DNA of 64,000 nt from JAPUME01 sp027294185 (GCA_963555835.3 CAUVWZ020000001.1:186001-250000), one strand, 5' to 3'; positions 1 through 9,277 are shown, counted from the first letter of the stretch. Made by a program: numbers and translations. The notes: generated by a model not told the origin, from the sequence alone.

Positions 1-2
1 GG

Positions 3-572
3 GACATGCTGGATAAGTCGAACCCGGCCCACACGGCCGTCGCCTCCGTCTTCATGGAGAACGTCTATGGAGAATGGGCGGGCGTGATGATCTCCATTAT
101 GATTGTTGTTACCGCCTTCGGGTCAATCTTCGCGCTGATGCTCGGCTACTCGCGCATCCCGTTTGCCGCCGCGCGGGACGGAAACTTCTTCGCCCCGATG
201 GGGAAGCTCCATCCCAAGGGCGAGTTTCCCCACCTGTCGTTGCTGGTGATCGGAGGTCTTTGCATCATCGCCAGTTTCTTCAGCCTTGAAAACGTCATCG
301 CTGCTCTGATGGCGGCGCGCATTTTGATTCAGTTCATCGGCCACACCTTCGGCCTGTTTGTTCTACGTCACAAATTGAAGCACCACATGCCTTTTAAGAT
401 GTGGCTCTATCCGGTTCCCGCGATCATTTCCATTCTGGGATGGTCCTACGTCTTCGCGACGCTCCAAGGCGTGCATATTGCATACGGGGCGGCAACGATG
501 GCGCTCGGCATGGTTGCTTTCCTGGTCGTAACCTGGAAGCAGGGCCGGTGGCCTTTCGGACCCGCAGAGTAG
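3..572 (+). CDS. APC-superfamily amino acid permease, C-terminal part
   Basis: The visible 189 residues are the C-terminal part of an inner-membrane carrier; the reading frame is open at the left edge, so the N-terminus lies outside. About five hydrophobic segments can be seen (near residues 28-50, 76-95, 98-120, 133-155 and 163-178). The loop SRIPFAAARDGNFF after the first of them is typical of APC (amino acid-polyamine-organocation) transporters. It should move an amino acid or a related solute across the inner membrane; the substrate cannot be told from this part. It ends 73 bp before a lipoprotein amidohydrolase on the same strand and could share its transcript. Family assignment is firm, substrate unknown. 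Confidence 0.8.
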   Translation, partial: DMLDKSNPAHTAVASVFMENVYGEWAGVMISIMIVVTAFGSIFALMLGYSRIPFAAARDGNFFAPMGKLHPKGEFPHLSLLVIGGLCIIASFFSLENVIAALMAARILIQFIGHTFGLFVLRHKLKHHMPFKMWLYPVPAIISILGWSYVFATLQGVHIAYGAATMALGMVAFLVVTWKQGRWPFGPAE

Positions 573-645
573 AAGGTTCACCTGACGGCGAAGTTTGTCG
601 ATGACATTGAATTGGTTTTTGCAAAACACTTGGAAAGATAATGCC

Positions 646-1788
646 ATGCGGAAGTTTCGATCTCTATTTTCTAAGATCTTAATCGGCACGTTTACCTTAA
701 TGGGCTTCGCTTGTAGCCCGGCTCCGGAAGAGGAAGCGAAACAAGAAGGACTCCTGCTGCGCGATTTCAAGCCGATCTCGAGACTCCATGTCCCGGTCCA
801 CCATTTTTCCAAAGCCCGCTTCCCCGCCATCGACATTCACAATCACATCAATGATCCCCGGGACCTTTTTGAGAAGCATATGCCCGTCACCGATATCGTC
901 CGAGTGCTGGAGGAAACCAACGTCCGAATGATCGTGATCCTGACCGGACTCTGGGGCGACAGACTCCAGGGAGTCATCGACGAGATGGTCACCCCCTATC
1001 CCGACCGCTTCAAGGTCTTCACTCAACTCGATTGGAGCAAGGTGGACGAGGCGGACTTCGGCCAACAGATGGCGGCACAGATTCGGGATTCGGTGCGGCG
1101 CGGGGCGCGCGGCCTGAAGATCTTGAAGTCTCTGGGACTCACCATCCGGGACAAGTCAGGAAAACTCATTCCGGTGGATGACTCTCGCCTCGACCCGGTC
1201 TGGGCCGAGTGCGGATGGCTGGGAATCCCGGTGGCCATTCATGTGACCGACCCGGAACCATTCTTCTATCCGGTCGGCCCGGATAATGAGCGCATTGGAG
1301 AACTAGGCGACCATCCTGAATGGAGTTTCTCGGGGCCGGAGTTCCCGAGCAAGGAAGAGATCATGGAGGCAAGGAATCGCGTATTCGAGAAGCACCCGAA
1401 CACGACCTTCATCAGCCTTCACGTCGGCAACTGGCCGGAAAACCTCGACTATGTTTCCGCCACACTCGACCGTTATCCGAACATGGTGGTGGAGCTCGGC
1501 GAGCGGCAGGCGGAGCTCGGCCGCCAGCCCCGCCGCGCACGCAAGTTTTTTCTTGAATACCAGGACCGAATCCTGTTCGGCACCGACCGGCCCCCTCGAG
1601 AGGCGATGTACCACAGCTACTTCCGCTGGCTTGAGACCCCCGACGAATATTTCGAATACTGGACCTGGCCACGCCAGGGGCGCTGGCGGATTTTCGGGCT
1701 TGACCTGCCGGACTCGGTCCTGGAAAATATCTATCACTTGAACGCCGAAAAGATCTTCCGCCAGTTCAAAGGATTGCCGCCTGCCTAG
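646..1788 (+). CDS. Lipoprotein amidohydrolase (amidohydrolase_2 type)
   Basis: A 380-residue metal-dependent hydrolase of the amidohydrolase_2 family (TIM barrel). The start at 646 was chosen over an in-frame ATG at 595 because GGAAAG lies about 9 nt upstream and because it gives a clean lipoprotein signal: MRKF at the start, a hydrophobic stretch, and a lipobox-like FAC with Cys23. The mature protein is therefore probably anchored to a membrane outside the cytoplasm. The metal-binding HNH is at residues 65-67 (AIDIHNHIND). Later His-rich (SLHVGNWPE) and Asp (LFGTDRPP) motifs match the usual C-terminal metal and catalytic sites. A Gfo/Idh/MocA oxidoreductase follows 32 bp downstream, so the pair may act on one carbohydrate-like or aromatic substrate; that is inference. 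Confidence 0.85.
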   Translation: MRKFRSLFSKILIGTFTLMGFACSPAPEEEAKQEGLLLRDFKPISRLHVPVHHFSKARFPAIDIHNHINDPRDLFEKHMPVTDIVRVLEETNVRMIVILTGLWGDRLQGVIDEMVTPYPDRFKVFTQLDWSKVDEADFGQQMAAQIRDSVRRGARGLKILKSLGLTIRDKSGKLIPVDDSRLDPVWAECGWLGIPVAIHVTDPEPFFYPVGPDNERIGELGDHPEWSFSGPEFPSKEEIMEARNRVFEKHPNTTFISLHVGNWPENLDYVSATLDRYPNMVVELGERQAELGRQPRRARKFFLEYQDRILFGTDRPPREAMYHSYFRWLETPDEYFEYWTWPRQGRWRIFGLDLPDSVLENIYHLNAEKIFRQFKGLPPA

Positions 1789-1820
1789 ACCGGGAGGAAG
1801 CAGAGAGAAAGGAAATCCTC

Positions 1821-3167
1821 ATGAAAAGAATCAACCGGAGAGATTTTGGGAAGACCCTCGTCGCAGCCGGCGCGACGACAGCGCTCAGCCGCATGAGAGT
1901 CCGGGGGGCGAACGAGAGGATTCGTCTCGGCTTTATCGGCGTCGGAAACCGGGGAGACCAGGTGCTCGACGGATTCCTGGCTCATAAAGATGCAGAGGCG
2001 GTAGCCGTTTGCGACCTCTCCAAGCCCTACATGGATTTTGCGGCCACGAAAGCGGGCGGGCACCCGGCGAAGTTATCCGACTACCGCAGGCTGCTCGACC
2101 GCAAGGATATCGATGCGGTGGTCATCAGCACGCCCGACCACTGGCATGCGCTCCAGACCATCCACGCCTTTCAGGCCGGAAAGGATGTCTACGTGGAAAA
2201 GCCCCTGTCCCTTTGTGTGCGCGAAGGGCGAAAAATGGTCGAGGCGGCGCAGCGTCACGGGCGAGTCACGCAGGTGGGTTTGCATCGACGCTCCTCGGAT
2301 TTTTGCCGCGAGGCTGCGGAGTTGATTCGCAGCGGCGCAATCGGAAAGGTCAGCGTCATTCGTTGTTTCCACATTCAAAACGAGTGGCCCAAGGGAATCG
2401 GCAACCCGCCCGACAGCGACCCGCCCGCCGGGTTGGATTGGAACTCCTGGCTGGGACCGGCCGCGATGGTTCCCTACAACCCGAATCGCGCTTTCTACCT
2501 TTTCCGCTGGTTTTATTATTCCTCAGGCGGCCAGCTCACCAATTTCGGCACGCATTACCTCGACGTCATCCAATGGGCGCTGGGACACGATGCGCCGACA
2601 TCGGTAACTGCCATGGGAGGCAACTTCGCCGTGTCCGACAACCGGGAGATTCCCGACACGCTCGAAGTCTTGTGGACTTACCCGGGCGGGACTCTGGTCA
2701 GCTTTTCCCAGTTCAACGCCAACGGCGCCCCGGCCGACCGGCGGGACAGCGACATCGAATTCCGCGGCACGAAGGGCACGCTCCATCTCAGGGGAAGCTC
2801 CTACGAGATCGTGCCGGAAGGCGTGACGCCGCACTCGTTCCCTATGCGCGACCCCCTCGACCGCGTCTCAAGCCGCGCCTACCGCCGGGACCGCAAACTC
2901 GCCATGGAACCGATGAAGAAGGAGGGACGCGCCACGACTGCGAACCATGCACGCAACTTTCTCGACTGCGTTCGCAGCCGGAAGAAGTGCAACTGCGACA
3001 TCGAGACGGGGCACCGCAGCACCACGGCTACCCTACTCGGGAACATCGCGCTGAAAAGGAAAGCGTATCTCGAATGGGACGGAAAAGCGGAGCGGTTTAC
3101 CAATCATGCGGCGGCCAACCAGGACCTCAGCTACAACTACCGCGCCCCCTACAAACTGCCGAGCTAG
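1821..3167 (+). CDS. Tat-exported Gfo/Idh/MocA-family oxidoreductase
   Basis: A 448-residue NAD(P)-dependent oxidoreductase. The N-terminus has a twin-arginine type signal (RRDFGK, residues 6-11, then an Ala-rich segment). It is followed by a Rossmann nucleotide-binding motif GFIGVGNRG at 37-45 and the family EKP motif at 126-128. The C-terminal half is the alpha/beta domain that binds the sugar-like substrate (GGQLTNFGTHYLDVIQW region). This class of secreted Gfo/Idh/MocA proteins is abundant in Acidobacteriota, Planctomycetota and Verrucomicrobiota and usually acts on sugars or sugar derivatives. The start is supported by AAGGAAA about 8 nt upstream. The gene lies 32 bp after the lipoprotein amidohydrolase and is probably cotranscribed with it. 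Confidence 0.9.
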   Translation: MKRINRRDFGKTLVAAGATTALSRMRVRGANERIRLGFIGVGNRGDQVLDGFLAHKDAEAVAVCDLSKPYMDFAATKAGGHPAKLSDYRRLLDRKDIDAVVISTPDHWHALQTIHAFQAGKDVYVEKPLSLCVREGRKMVEAAQRHGRVTQVGLHRRSSDFCREAAELIRSGAIGKVSVIRCFHIQNEWPKGIGNPPDSDPPAGLDWNSWLGPAAMVPYNPNRAFYLFRWFYYSSGGQLTNFGTHYLDVIQWALGHDAPTSVTAMGGNFAVSDNREIPDTLEVLWTYPGGTLVSFSQFNANGAPADRRDSDIEFRGTKGTLHLRGSSYEIVPEGVTPHSFPMRDPLDRVSSRAYRRDRKLAMEPMKKEGRATTANHARNFLDCVRSRKKCNCDIETGHRSTTATLLGNIALKRKAYLEWDGKAERFTNHAAANQDLSYNYRAPYKLPS

Positions 3168-3180
3168 AGAACACCCGGCT

Positions 3181-3381
3181 TCATTTTGCCGAAGCCCGGC
3201 CCGAGGGGTTCGCTCCCTCGCGCTTCCGGAACAATTCCTGCCGGGTGCCCCATCCTTGCGACCTGCCCTCCGAAGCCTGTAAGGCGTAGGGGGGGGCAAG
3301 GGTGGGAGAATAGTATTTCTCTCGACCGCGCATTGCAGTTGCAGCCATGCACCCTAAGATGAAGTTTCTTCTGTCAATCAC
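3181..3381 (-). pseudogene. Possible 5' remnant of a Tat-signal protein
   Basis: A short frame starting at GTG begins MIDRRNFILGCMAATAM, which resembles the first part of a twin-arginine signal peptide, and then loses protein-like character in a GC-rich stretch containing an inverted repeat (GAGGG...CCCTC near 3203-3222). It follows the PfkB remnant by 64 bp on the same strand, as the next gene of that operon would. I read it as the surviving 5' end of a deleted gene, but the ORF could be fortuitous. Confidence 0.3.
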
Positions 3382-3444
3382 ACTTGCCTCTGAATGAATC
3401 AGTAAAGCCGGGGTTCCTCAGTGAGAACTCTGCCCGGTAGAAAT

Positions 3445-4036
3445 TCAACCGACATTCTCGTGGAAGAATTCTTCGAGGCGCTTCTTGTCACGGAAGGCTT
3501 CCGTCCCTCCGGGGCAGGTGGTGGAAAACGCTGCCGCCCGGTTCCCGAAAGCCAGAGAAGTTTTCAGGTCGGCTCCCGCCAGGTGGCGATGGAGAAACCC
3601 TGCGTTGAAGCTATCGCCGGCGCCCACCGGGTCGAGCGGCTCAACCGAGAGCGCGGGCCTGGCGATCTTCTCTTTCCCGCTCCAGGTACTCGGCGGCCCT
3701 CAGAATTTCCGACGTGGTTCCGGAACGTGAGATCAGCACGGGCTGCGTGGAGTCCGGACGGTCGAAGACCAACTCAGGATAGAGCAGCAATTCCGAGGCC
3801 GGGACGGCGCGCCCGCGCGTGCCGGTCAGCGCGGTCCAGCAGGACGCCGCCGCTTGCGCGATGTAGTAGCTGGTGCCGCAACCGATGAAGAGCCAGTCGG
3901 GCCGCAGCGAAAACTGGGCGCAGACTTTTGTGAGCTGCCCACTTGCAAGCGATTCCAGTGATTCATCCCAGCTTTTGGGCTGAGCAAGAATTTCAGAATG
4001 GCTCAGCTTGCCTGCCGCCGCTTTCGTCGAACTCAT
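3445..4036 (-). pseudogene. Collapsed SIS sugar isomerase / PfkB kinase gene pair
   Basis: Two genes have been joined by a deletion. Reading leftward from ATG 4036, about 125 residues are the N-terminal part of a SIS-domain sugar-phosphate isomerase or deglycase (WLFIGCGTSYYIAQAAASCW, then LISRSGTTSEILRAAEYL). Near 3665-3700 the protein match switches, in another reading frame, to the C-terminal 65 residues of a PfkB/ribokinase-type sugar kinase. The kinase signature DPVGAGDSFNAGF, with its catalytic Asp, is read through about 3610, and the frame ends naturally at 3445. The SIS frame stops at 3641. So the C-terminal part of SIS and most of PfkB are missing. The remaining start has a ribosome site (GGAAAGGA). 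Neither enzyme can be functional. Such pairs occur together in amino-sugar or fructosamine catabolism. Confidence 0.75.
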
Positions 4037-4517
4037 CGGCAATCATTCCTTTCCCCATTCAGAAAGTAAACCATCCACCCGGTACCGTTCAGCAACGATC
4101 CTCCATCCTTCGTAGTCTGCGGTCTGGGTTGTCAGGTGTTTTGAGAACCCAACGTGGTGGCAGGAGCGTCGGTGTCCGCCGGATATCTGCAAATATTGAA
4201 TATACTATAGCAACGTCGCTTCTGCTGATGGACAAATTCCACTCCCGCACTCAGCCAAGATTGTCACAAATGAAATTGTCCGGACCATCGGGGAAGCCAG
4301 GGTTGACCACCGGTTCACTGGTTGATCTGGGAGTTTCGGCCAGGTGAAATGCAATAGAAGGGAGGGGGTCGATTCGCCAGGAGATTTTCCTGTGAGATGA
4401 AAACTCGCGTTGACCGCTGAGTGTCGCGGTGCTACGATGGCTTCACTCCAGTTACCAGAACGGCTACGACGCTCAAGTGATGCTGTTCTTGTGGTTCCGC
4501 CAGGTCCCTTAAGAACA
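4037..4517. other. Intergenic, no gene recognised
   Basis: No protein family, RNA gene or repeat was recognised here. An AT-rich patch near 4195-4215 (TATACTATAG) resembles a -10 region and could serve the downstream CBS gene, but no good -35 partner was seen. Confidence 0.3.
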
Positions 4518-4967
4518 ATGAAACTGGTCAATCCAATTAGCTCCATTTTGCCCCGAAAGGGTGGCCAAGTCTGGTCAGTCACTCCCGACGCGTCGGTCTA
4601 CGAAGCGATCGAAGCGATGGCCGACAAGCAGATCGGGGCATTGATGGTGATCTCTGACGGGAGACTTGTCGGGATCATCTCAGAGCGTGATTACGCCCGC
4701 AAAGTCATTCTTAAAGGGAAATCCTCCAAGCAAACCCAGGTCAAGGAAATCATGACGAGTCCGGTAATTTTCGTGACTCCTCAGCATTCCGTGGACGAGT
4801 GCATGAAGATTATTACGACTCGGCGCATACGACATCTTCCAGTACTTGTGGAAGAGAAAGTCGTAGGCATGATTTCCATTGGAGACCTGGTGAAATTGAT
4901 AATTTCCGAGCAGGACCAAACCATCGACCAACTCTACAGCTACATCACCGGAAAGTACCCCGGATGA
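4518..4967 (+). CDS. Two-CBS-domain protein
   Basis: A 149-residue cytoplasmic protein made of two tandem CBS domains (about residues 15-70 and 82-140), the pair that forms one Bateman module. Clear CBS signatures are ALMVISDGRLVGIISERDY in the first and HLPVLVEEKVVGMISIGDLV in the second. Stand-alone proteins of this type bind adenosyl ligands (AMP, ATP, SAM) or NAD and act as energy sensors or regulatory partners; the ligand is not known here. The frame is open further upstream to 4410, but the ATG at 4518 gives the usual length of about 145 residues and starts at the conserved domain boundary. The ribosome site is weak. It stands alone between a pseudogene and the convergent transhydrogenase operon. 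Confidence 0.85.
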   Translation: MKLVNPISSILPRKGGQVWSVTPDASVYEAIEAMADKQIGALMVISDGRLVGIISERDYARKVILKGKSSKQTQVKEIMTSPVIFVTPQHSVDECMKIITTRRIRHLPVLVEEKVVGMISIGDLVKLIISEQDQTIDQLYSYITGKYPG

Positions 4968-5244
4968 AGCACCGCCCCATTTGGCTGGTAGAAGCTCCCT
5001 CAAAGCCCAGACCGCAGTCTCCTTCACCCTTTTGGACTTTCAATTTAGATATCCGGAAGTCGCCCGTCGCCCCCTAATCTTTAACTTTCGCGCGTGAGGG
5101 CCAACTCCTCAACCCACCAAGAGCATTCCAGAAATACCGGCGAATTCTGAAAGTTCCCGGTTTTCTTGCGTTGGACGTTATCGGAGAATGGAATCTTGAT
5201 ATCCGGTTAGGGTTTCCTGCTGCACGAATCCTGCTCTTATGGTT

Positions 5245-6645
5245 CTAGGTCTGCTGGAGAGCGGCCGTCAGCTCCATGATCATCTTTTTCGCATCACCAA
5301 AAAGCATTACCGCGTTGTCGGCAGCAAAGAGAGGGTTGGGAATTCCGGCGAATCCTGGGCTGAGGCTTCGTTTGATTATGACGACGGAACGAGCTTCGTC
5401 CACATTAAGGATCGGCATGCCGGCAATGGGGATGGAGGGGTCCGACTCCCGGGCTCGGGGATTGACCACGTCGTTGGCCCCGATGACCAGCGCCACATCC
5501 GTTTCCCGGAAGGTGGGGTTGATATGGGTCATCTCCTTCAGTTTGTCATAGGGGACATTTGCATCCGCCAGGAGGACGTTCATGTGTCCCGGCATTCGCC
5601 CCGCAACGGGATGAATTGCAAACTCGACCTCCACTCCCCTGGATTCGAGCAAATTAGTCAGGTCCTGGAGAACGAACTGGGCTTGAGCTACGGCCATGCC
5701 GTATCCGGGAGCGATGACGACCCGCCGGGCCCCGTCCATCAGCATCGCCACTTCCTCCGCGGAGGCTGACTTCACTCGGCCGGCATAGACGTCTTCGCTT
5801 TCCGCCTGAGTGGCGACAACCGCGCCTACGCCACCGAATATGACATTGGATAGGGAACGGTTCATGGCTCGAGACATCAAGGCAGTGAGGATGAACCCCG
5901 CCGCGCCTACAAGCGACCCGGCAATAATGAGTACGCTGTTGTTGAGCACCCACCCGTGCCCGGCAGCCGCCAGCCCGGAGTAGGCATTGAGCAGGGAGAC
6001 GACCACGGGCATGTCGGCCCCGCCGATGGGTATAACCGCCATGATCCCCAGAAGGGCAGCCACCCCCGTCAGGGCCCAGAAGGGAACGGAACTTTCGGGT
6101 TCCATCACCAGCACAATAGCCAGCCCCACGATGACCAGCGCCAGCATCGCGTTGATCACATGTCGACCTGGCAGGAGGATGGGGCGCTCTTTGATAAGTC
6201 CCTGGAGTTTGGCGAAGGCGATCGCGCTCCCCGTAAAGGAGACCCCTCCGATGATCCCCGAGATCGCAGCGGCCACCGTGAACTGAGTCGATATCTCTTC
6301 GACGAACCCGCCTTTGAGAGCCTCCTCCAGAGCTGCCCCAACCGCCAGGGCCGAGGCGCCGCCTCCAAAACCGTTGAAGACCGCTACTACCTGGGGCATG
6401 GCGTTCATGCCGACTCGGTAGGCCATGATCGACCCGATCAAGCCCCCCGTCACAATCCCTGCCACGATAATCTCAAAACTGACGATGCGCCGGTCCAAGA
6501 GGGTTACCACAATCGCCAGGAGCATTCCCGCAGACCCCATGAGGTTGCCCCGGACGGCTGTACGGGGATGGGCCAATCCCTTCAGGCTGAGGATGAAGAG
6601 CACAGCAGCGGCGAGGTAAAAGAGATTAATGTACCCTGCGGGCAT
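5245..6645 (-). CDS. pntB: NAD(P) transhydrogenase subunit beta
   Basis: A 466-residue inner-membrane subunit of the proton-translocating transhydrogenase, which couples proton re-entry to hydride transfer from NADH to NADP+. The N-terminal 260 residues form about nine hydrophobic segments of domain II with conserved glycine-rich stretches (VFNGFGGGASALAVG). The C-terminal 180 residues are the NADP(H)-binding domain III: VVIAPGYGMAVAQAQ carries the dinucleotide motif, followed by VAGRMPGHMNVLLADANVPY and ALVIGANDVVNP. Length and motifs are those of an intact enzyme. Its start overlaps the end of the preceding gene by 20 nt, so translation is probably coupled. It is the last gene of the operon. 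Confidence 0.97.
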   Translation of the reverse strand: MPAGYINLFYLAAAVLFILSLKGLAHPRTAVRGNLMGSAGMLLAIVVTLLDRRIVSFEIIVAGIVTGGLIGSIMAYRVGMNAMPQVVAVFNGFGGGASALAVGAALEEALKGGFVEEISTQFTVAAAISGIIGGVSFTGSAIAFAKLQGLIKERPILLPGRHVINAMLALVIVGLAIVLVMEPESSVPFWALTGVAALLGIMAVIPIGGADMPVVVSLLNAYSGLAAAGHGWVLNNSVLIIAGSLVGAAGFILTALMSRAMNRSLSNVIFGGVGAVVATQAESEDVYAGRVKSASAEEVAMLMDGARRVVIAPGYGMAVAQAQFVLQDLTNLLESRGVEVEFAIHPVAGRMPGHMNVLLADANVPYDKLKEMTHINPTFRETDVALVIGANDVVNPRARESDPSIPIAGMPILNVDEARSVVIIKRSLSPGFAGIPNPLFAADNAVMLFGDAKKMIMELTAALQQT

Positions 6646-6928
6646 CTTTCTCCTTTCGGCGGAACATTCCGAGCATCCGGTGCGTTACCAGAAAGCCTCC
6701 CACCACGTTGGCCGTCGCCATGGCTACGGCGAAGAAGCCCAGAATCGTGGTGAAAGTAGTGAGCTGGACGCCCGAGGTCACCAGCGTCCCCACTAGCGTA
6801 ATGCCTGAAATCGCGTTGGCGCCAGACATGAGGGGGGTGTGCAGTAGAGGTGGTACCTTAGTGATCACCTCAAAGCCGACGAAAAGGGCCAACACGAAGA
6901 TGCTCAGAGCCAGGACAAAATCATCCAT
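6626..6928 (-). CDS. pntAB: NAD(P) transhydrogenase subunit alpha, membrane part
   Basis: A 100-residue membrane protein with three to four hydrophobic segments, starting MDDFVLALSIFVLALFVGFE and carrying the conserved PLLHTPLMSGANAISGI stretch of transhydrogenase alpha-2 (domain II). In this split version the alpha chain is divided into a soluble NAD(H)-binding protein and this short membrane protein, as in Rhodospirillum. It overlaps the upstream gene by 1 nt and the downstream beta gene by 20 nt, showing a tightly coupled three-gene operon. It contributes helices to the proton channel. Confidence 0.95.
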   Translation of the reverse strand: MDDFVLALSIFVLALFVGFEVITKVPPLLHTPLMSGANAISGITLVGTLVTSGVQLTTFTTILGFFAVAMATANVVGGFLVTHRMLGMFRRKEKDARRVH

Positions 6929-8118
6929 CAGGAGCTGCTCCTTTCGTTGCTGGACGAGGCGGAAGCATCGAGGCCCAGTAGTTTGCGTACCCGGGGATGG
7001 ACCACATCTCCCTGATGAGTGAGGAGGGTTTCCCGAATGATTTCGTCCTCCAGGTCGAGGTGGACCTCGCCGTCCTTTACCAGGTTCTGGAGAAAAGAGG
7101 TAATGTTTCTGGCGTACATCTGGCTTGCATGGTGCGGAATGGTGGAGGCGAGATTGGTGGGCCCCATTATAGTAACGCCGTTAATCCCTACCGTCTCACC
7201 CGGGCGGGTGAGCTCACAGTTACCTCCCGATTCAGCGGCTAAATCTACGATGACAGAGCCCGGGCGCATTTTCCCGACCGCTTCTTTGAGGATCAGTATG
7301 GGAGCTTTCCTGCCTGGAATCGCCGCTGTGGTGATAACCACATCGCTCTCGGCTACAGCGCGGGTCATCATTTCTCGCTGGCGGCGGTAGAACTCCTCAT
7401 CCATGGCACTGGCGTACCCCCCGGAACCCTCCGCTGCCTTCGTCTCCAACTCCAGTTCCAGGAACTTTACCCCCAGGCTCTCGACTTGCTCCTTTACGGC
7501 CGGCCGGATGTCATAGGCCTGCACCACTGCGCCAAGACGGCGAGAGGTTGCGATTGCCTGCAGGCCGGCCACGCCTGCTCCCACCACAAAGACTCGGGCG
7601 GGGGTAATAGTACCGGCGGCGGTCATCATCAGGGGGTACATCTTGCTCAGCGCCCCGGCAGCCAGAAGAACAGCCTTGTAGCCCGAAACCGTAGCCATTG
7701 AGGTCAGAGCATCCATAGACTGTGACCGGCTGATGCGTGGAAGCAGCTCCAGAGCAAAGGCCGTGACACCCTTTCCGGCAAGCGCCCGCACGGCTTCGGG
7801 AGCTCCCAAAGGGTTAAGAAGACCCAACACGATCTGGCCCGCGCGAAACGATTCCATATCGGGTGATTGGGCAGCGGAGTTCGGAGTCAGGCCCTGCACC
7901 TGAAGGACTAAATCAGCCGAAGAAAAGAGTTGATTTCGATCGGGTGCAAGACGTGCTCCCTGCTCCTGGTAGGCGGCATCGGGAAAGCCGGCTTTCTCGC
8001 CCGCTCCCGGCTCCACCAGAACCTGCAGCCCGGCCTTGATTAATGTGGGAACCACCGCAGGCACGAGCGCGACTCGCTGCTCATGCGGAGAGGACTCGAC
8101 GGGTACTCCCGCGATCAT
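6928..8118 (-). CDS. pntAA: NAD(P) transhydrogenase subunit alpha, NAD-binding part
   Basis: A 396-residue soluble protein of the alanine dehydrogenase/PNT family that forms the NAD(H)-binding domain I of transhydrogenase. It begins IAGVPVESSPHEQRVALVP, a family hallmark. It has the central nucleotide-binding Rossmann part (VFVVGAGVAGLQAIATSRRLGA, about residues 172-193) and the mobile-loop-like region around GYASAMDEEFYRRQ. Proteins of about 380 residues without a fused membrane segment are the split form, consistent with the separate pntAB next to it. It is the first gene of the operon. No specific operator was recognised upstream. Confidence 0.95.
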   Translation of the reverse strand: MIAGVPVESSPHEQRVALVPAVVPTLIKAGLQVLVEPGAGEKAGFPDAAYQEQGARLAPDRNQLFSSADLVLQVQGLTPNSAAQSPDMESFRAGQIVLGLLNPLGAPEAVRALAGKGVTAFALELLPRISRSQSMDALTSMATVSGYKAVLLAAGALSKMYPLMMTAAGTITPARVFVVGAGVAGLQAIATSRRLGAVVQAYDIRPAVKEQVESLGVKFLELELETKAAEGSGGYASAMDEEFYRRQREMMTRAVAESDVVITTAAIPGRKAPILILKEAVGKMRPGSVIVDLAAESGGNCELTRPGETVGINGVTIMGPTNLASTIPHHASQMYARNITSFLQNLVKDGEVHLDLEDEIIRETLLTHQGDVVHPRVRKLLGLDASASSSNERSSS

Positions 8119-8707
8119 CGCAATGCCTCGTATCTATATTTCCTTGGATTGGGACCTTCGACCAAGTTCGCAATTGTACCGCAATATGACATTCGGCACC
8201 TGAAAAACTTGGTCCATGCAATGGCCGAGATTTCCACCCATGTCAAACCCGGTTTCGTCCCCTATTAGCCCTCAGAGCCCACTAGCACCGCCAAGGATGG
8301 AGGCAGCGATGGTCCTTAGGTTTCTGAGATTCAGTGGCAATCACATACGAAAATGAAACAGATTCGGTATTGTGTTGCGTTTTCAGTAGAGGTTCATCAG
8401 GGCAGCTTGGGCAAACTCTGAAGCCTGGGAATCCCATGTCTAAAACAGATGTTTCTGGGCCATCTGGTTCCTGGACTTTCGGGTGAAAGGATTCAGAAAG
8501 TTAAAAAGGGCCGTGAAGGAGGGTTATTGGGCCAGCCCTCACTCCGGGAAATTCATCCGCTGCAGGAGGTTTTGGAGGCGCGGGTCGAATCACATTTTAA
8601 GAGCAATCAGAATAATCTGTTCCAATTTTCGCTGTCCTACATGTTCTGAATGGTCCATTGCTACGCCCATGTTTCCTATCGAACCTCGCACAGCGAAGGG
8701 AGGAAGG
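8119..8707. other. Intergenic, mostly without recognisable content
   Basis: Between the transhydrogenase operon and the YceI gene, both on the minus strand. The only recognised content is a short kinase-gene tail at 8539-8587. The rest has no convincing gene or RNA. Confidence 0.4.
8539..8587 (-). pseudogene. C-terminal scrap of an acidobacterial Ser/Thr kinase-TPR gene
   Basis: Fifteen codons read DPRLQNLLQRMNFPE before a stop. This matches the typical last residues of the large Ser/Thr kinase-TPR proteins of Acidobacteriota (a DPRFQDLLRRMNFP-like ending). A stop codon precedes it in frame, so no functional protein remains. A very similar scrap sits at 16352-16403. With only fifteen residues this rests on a remembered family pattern. 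Confidence 0.45.
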
Positions 8708-9262
8708 TCAATCCTTCTCAAGAAGAGCTTCGACATCAAGCGTTAGGAAAACATCGGGGCCGACCACTACGCCTCCCTTTTCCAACGCGCCATTCCAATT
8801 CACTCCAAAGTCATGACGATTGATTTTGGCCCTTGCAATGAAACCCGTGCGAGCGATGGGTCCTTTGTCAACATTTTCGACCCAAAAGGGCGTATCCCAC
8901 ATTCCCAGGTAATCCACATCCAGGGTCACCTTTCGCTTCACTCCGCGAATCGTTAAATCGCCGGTGACTTCAAAGTTGTTCAACCCAATCAGCTTGACCT
9001 GGTCCCCCTTGAAGGTGATGGCGGGATGGTTTTCCACGTCAAGAAAATCAGCGCTTTTAAGGTGGGCATCTCGTGCGGGGTCTCCTGACCAAAGTTCGTT
9101 GGCGTCAATCCGCACTTCGATGGAAGAGTTCCCGGGATCTTCCGGATCAAATTGCATCGTGCCGTGGACATTCTTGAAGTGCCCTCGCACCCAACTCACC
9201 ATCATGTGCCGGGCGCAGAACTCGGCAGCGGTATGTCCCGCTTCAAAACTCCATCTGGCCAT
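8708..9262 (-). CDS. YceI-family protein
   Basis: A 184-residue protein of the YceI-like lipocalin-fold family, which binds polyisoprenoid or amphipathic ligands in a beta barrel. Typical features are the opening WSFEAGHTAAEFCARHMM (most YceI proteins start with Asp-x-x-His-S-x-x-x-F), SSIEVRIDANELWSGDPARD, HLKSADFLDVENHPAITF and the C-terminal GVNWNGALEKGG. No signal peptide is present, so unlike E. coli YceI it should stay in the cytoplasm. A good ribosome site (GAGAGGGA) lies 7-8 nt before the ATG. It starts only 15 nt after the stop of a Ser/Thr kinase N-terminal fragment on the same strand, so it may use that old gene's promoter. Confidence 0.88.
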   Translation of the reverse strand: MARWSFEAGHTAAEFCARHMMVSWVRGHFKNVHGTMQFDPEDPGNSSIEVRIDANELWSGDPARDAHLKSADFLDVENHPAITFKGDQVKLIGLNNFEVTGDLTIRGVKRKVTLDVDYLGMWDTPFWVENVDKGPIARTGFIARAKINRHDFGVNWNGALEKGGVVVGPDVFLTLDVEALLEKD

Positions 9263-9277
9263 GATTCGTCCCTCTCT

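Noticed and set aside
2009..3289. 426-codon plus-strand frame overlapping the oxidoreductase
   Set aside because: Arg/Pro-rich shadow of the Gfo/Idh/MocA gene in another frame.
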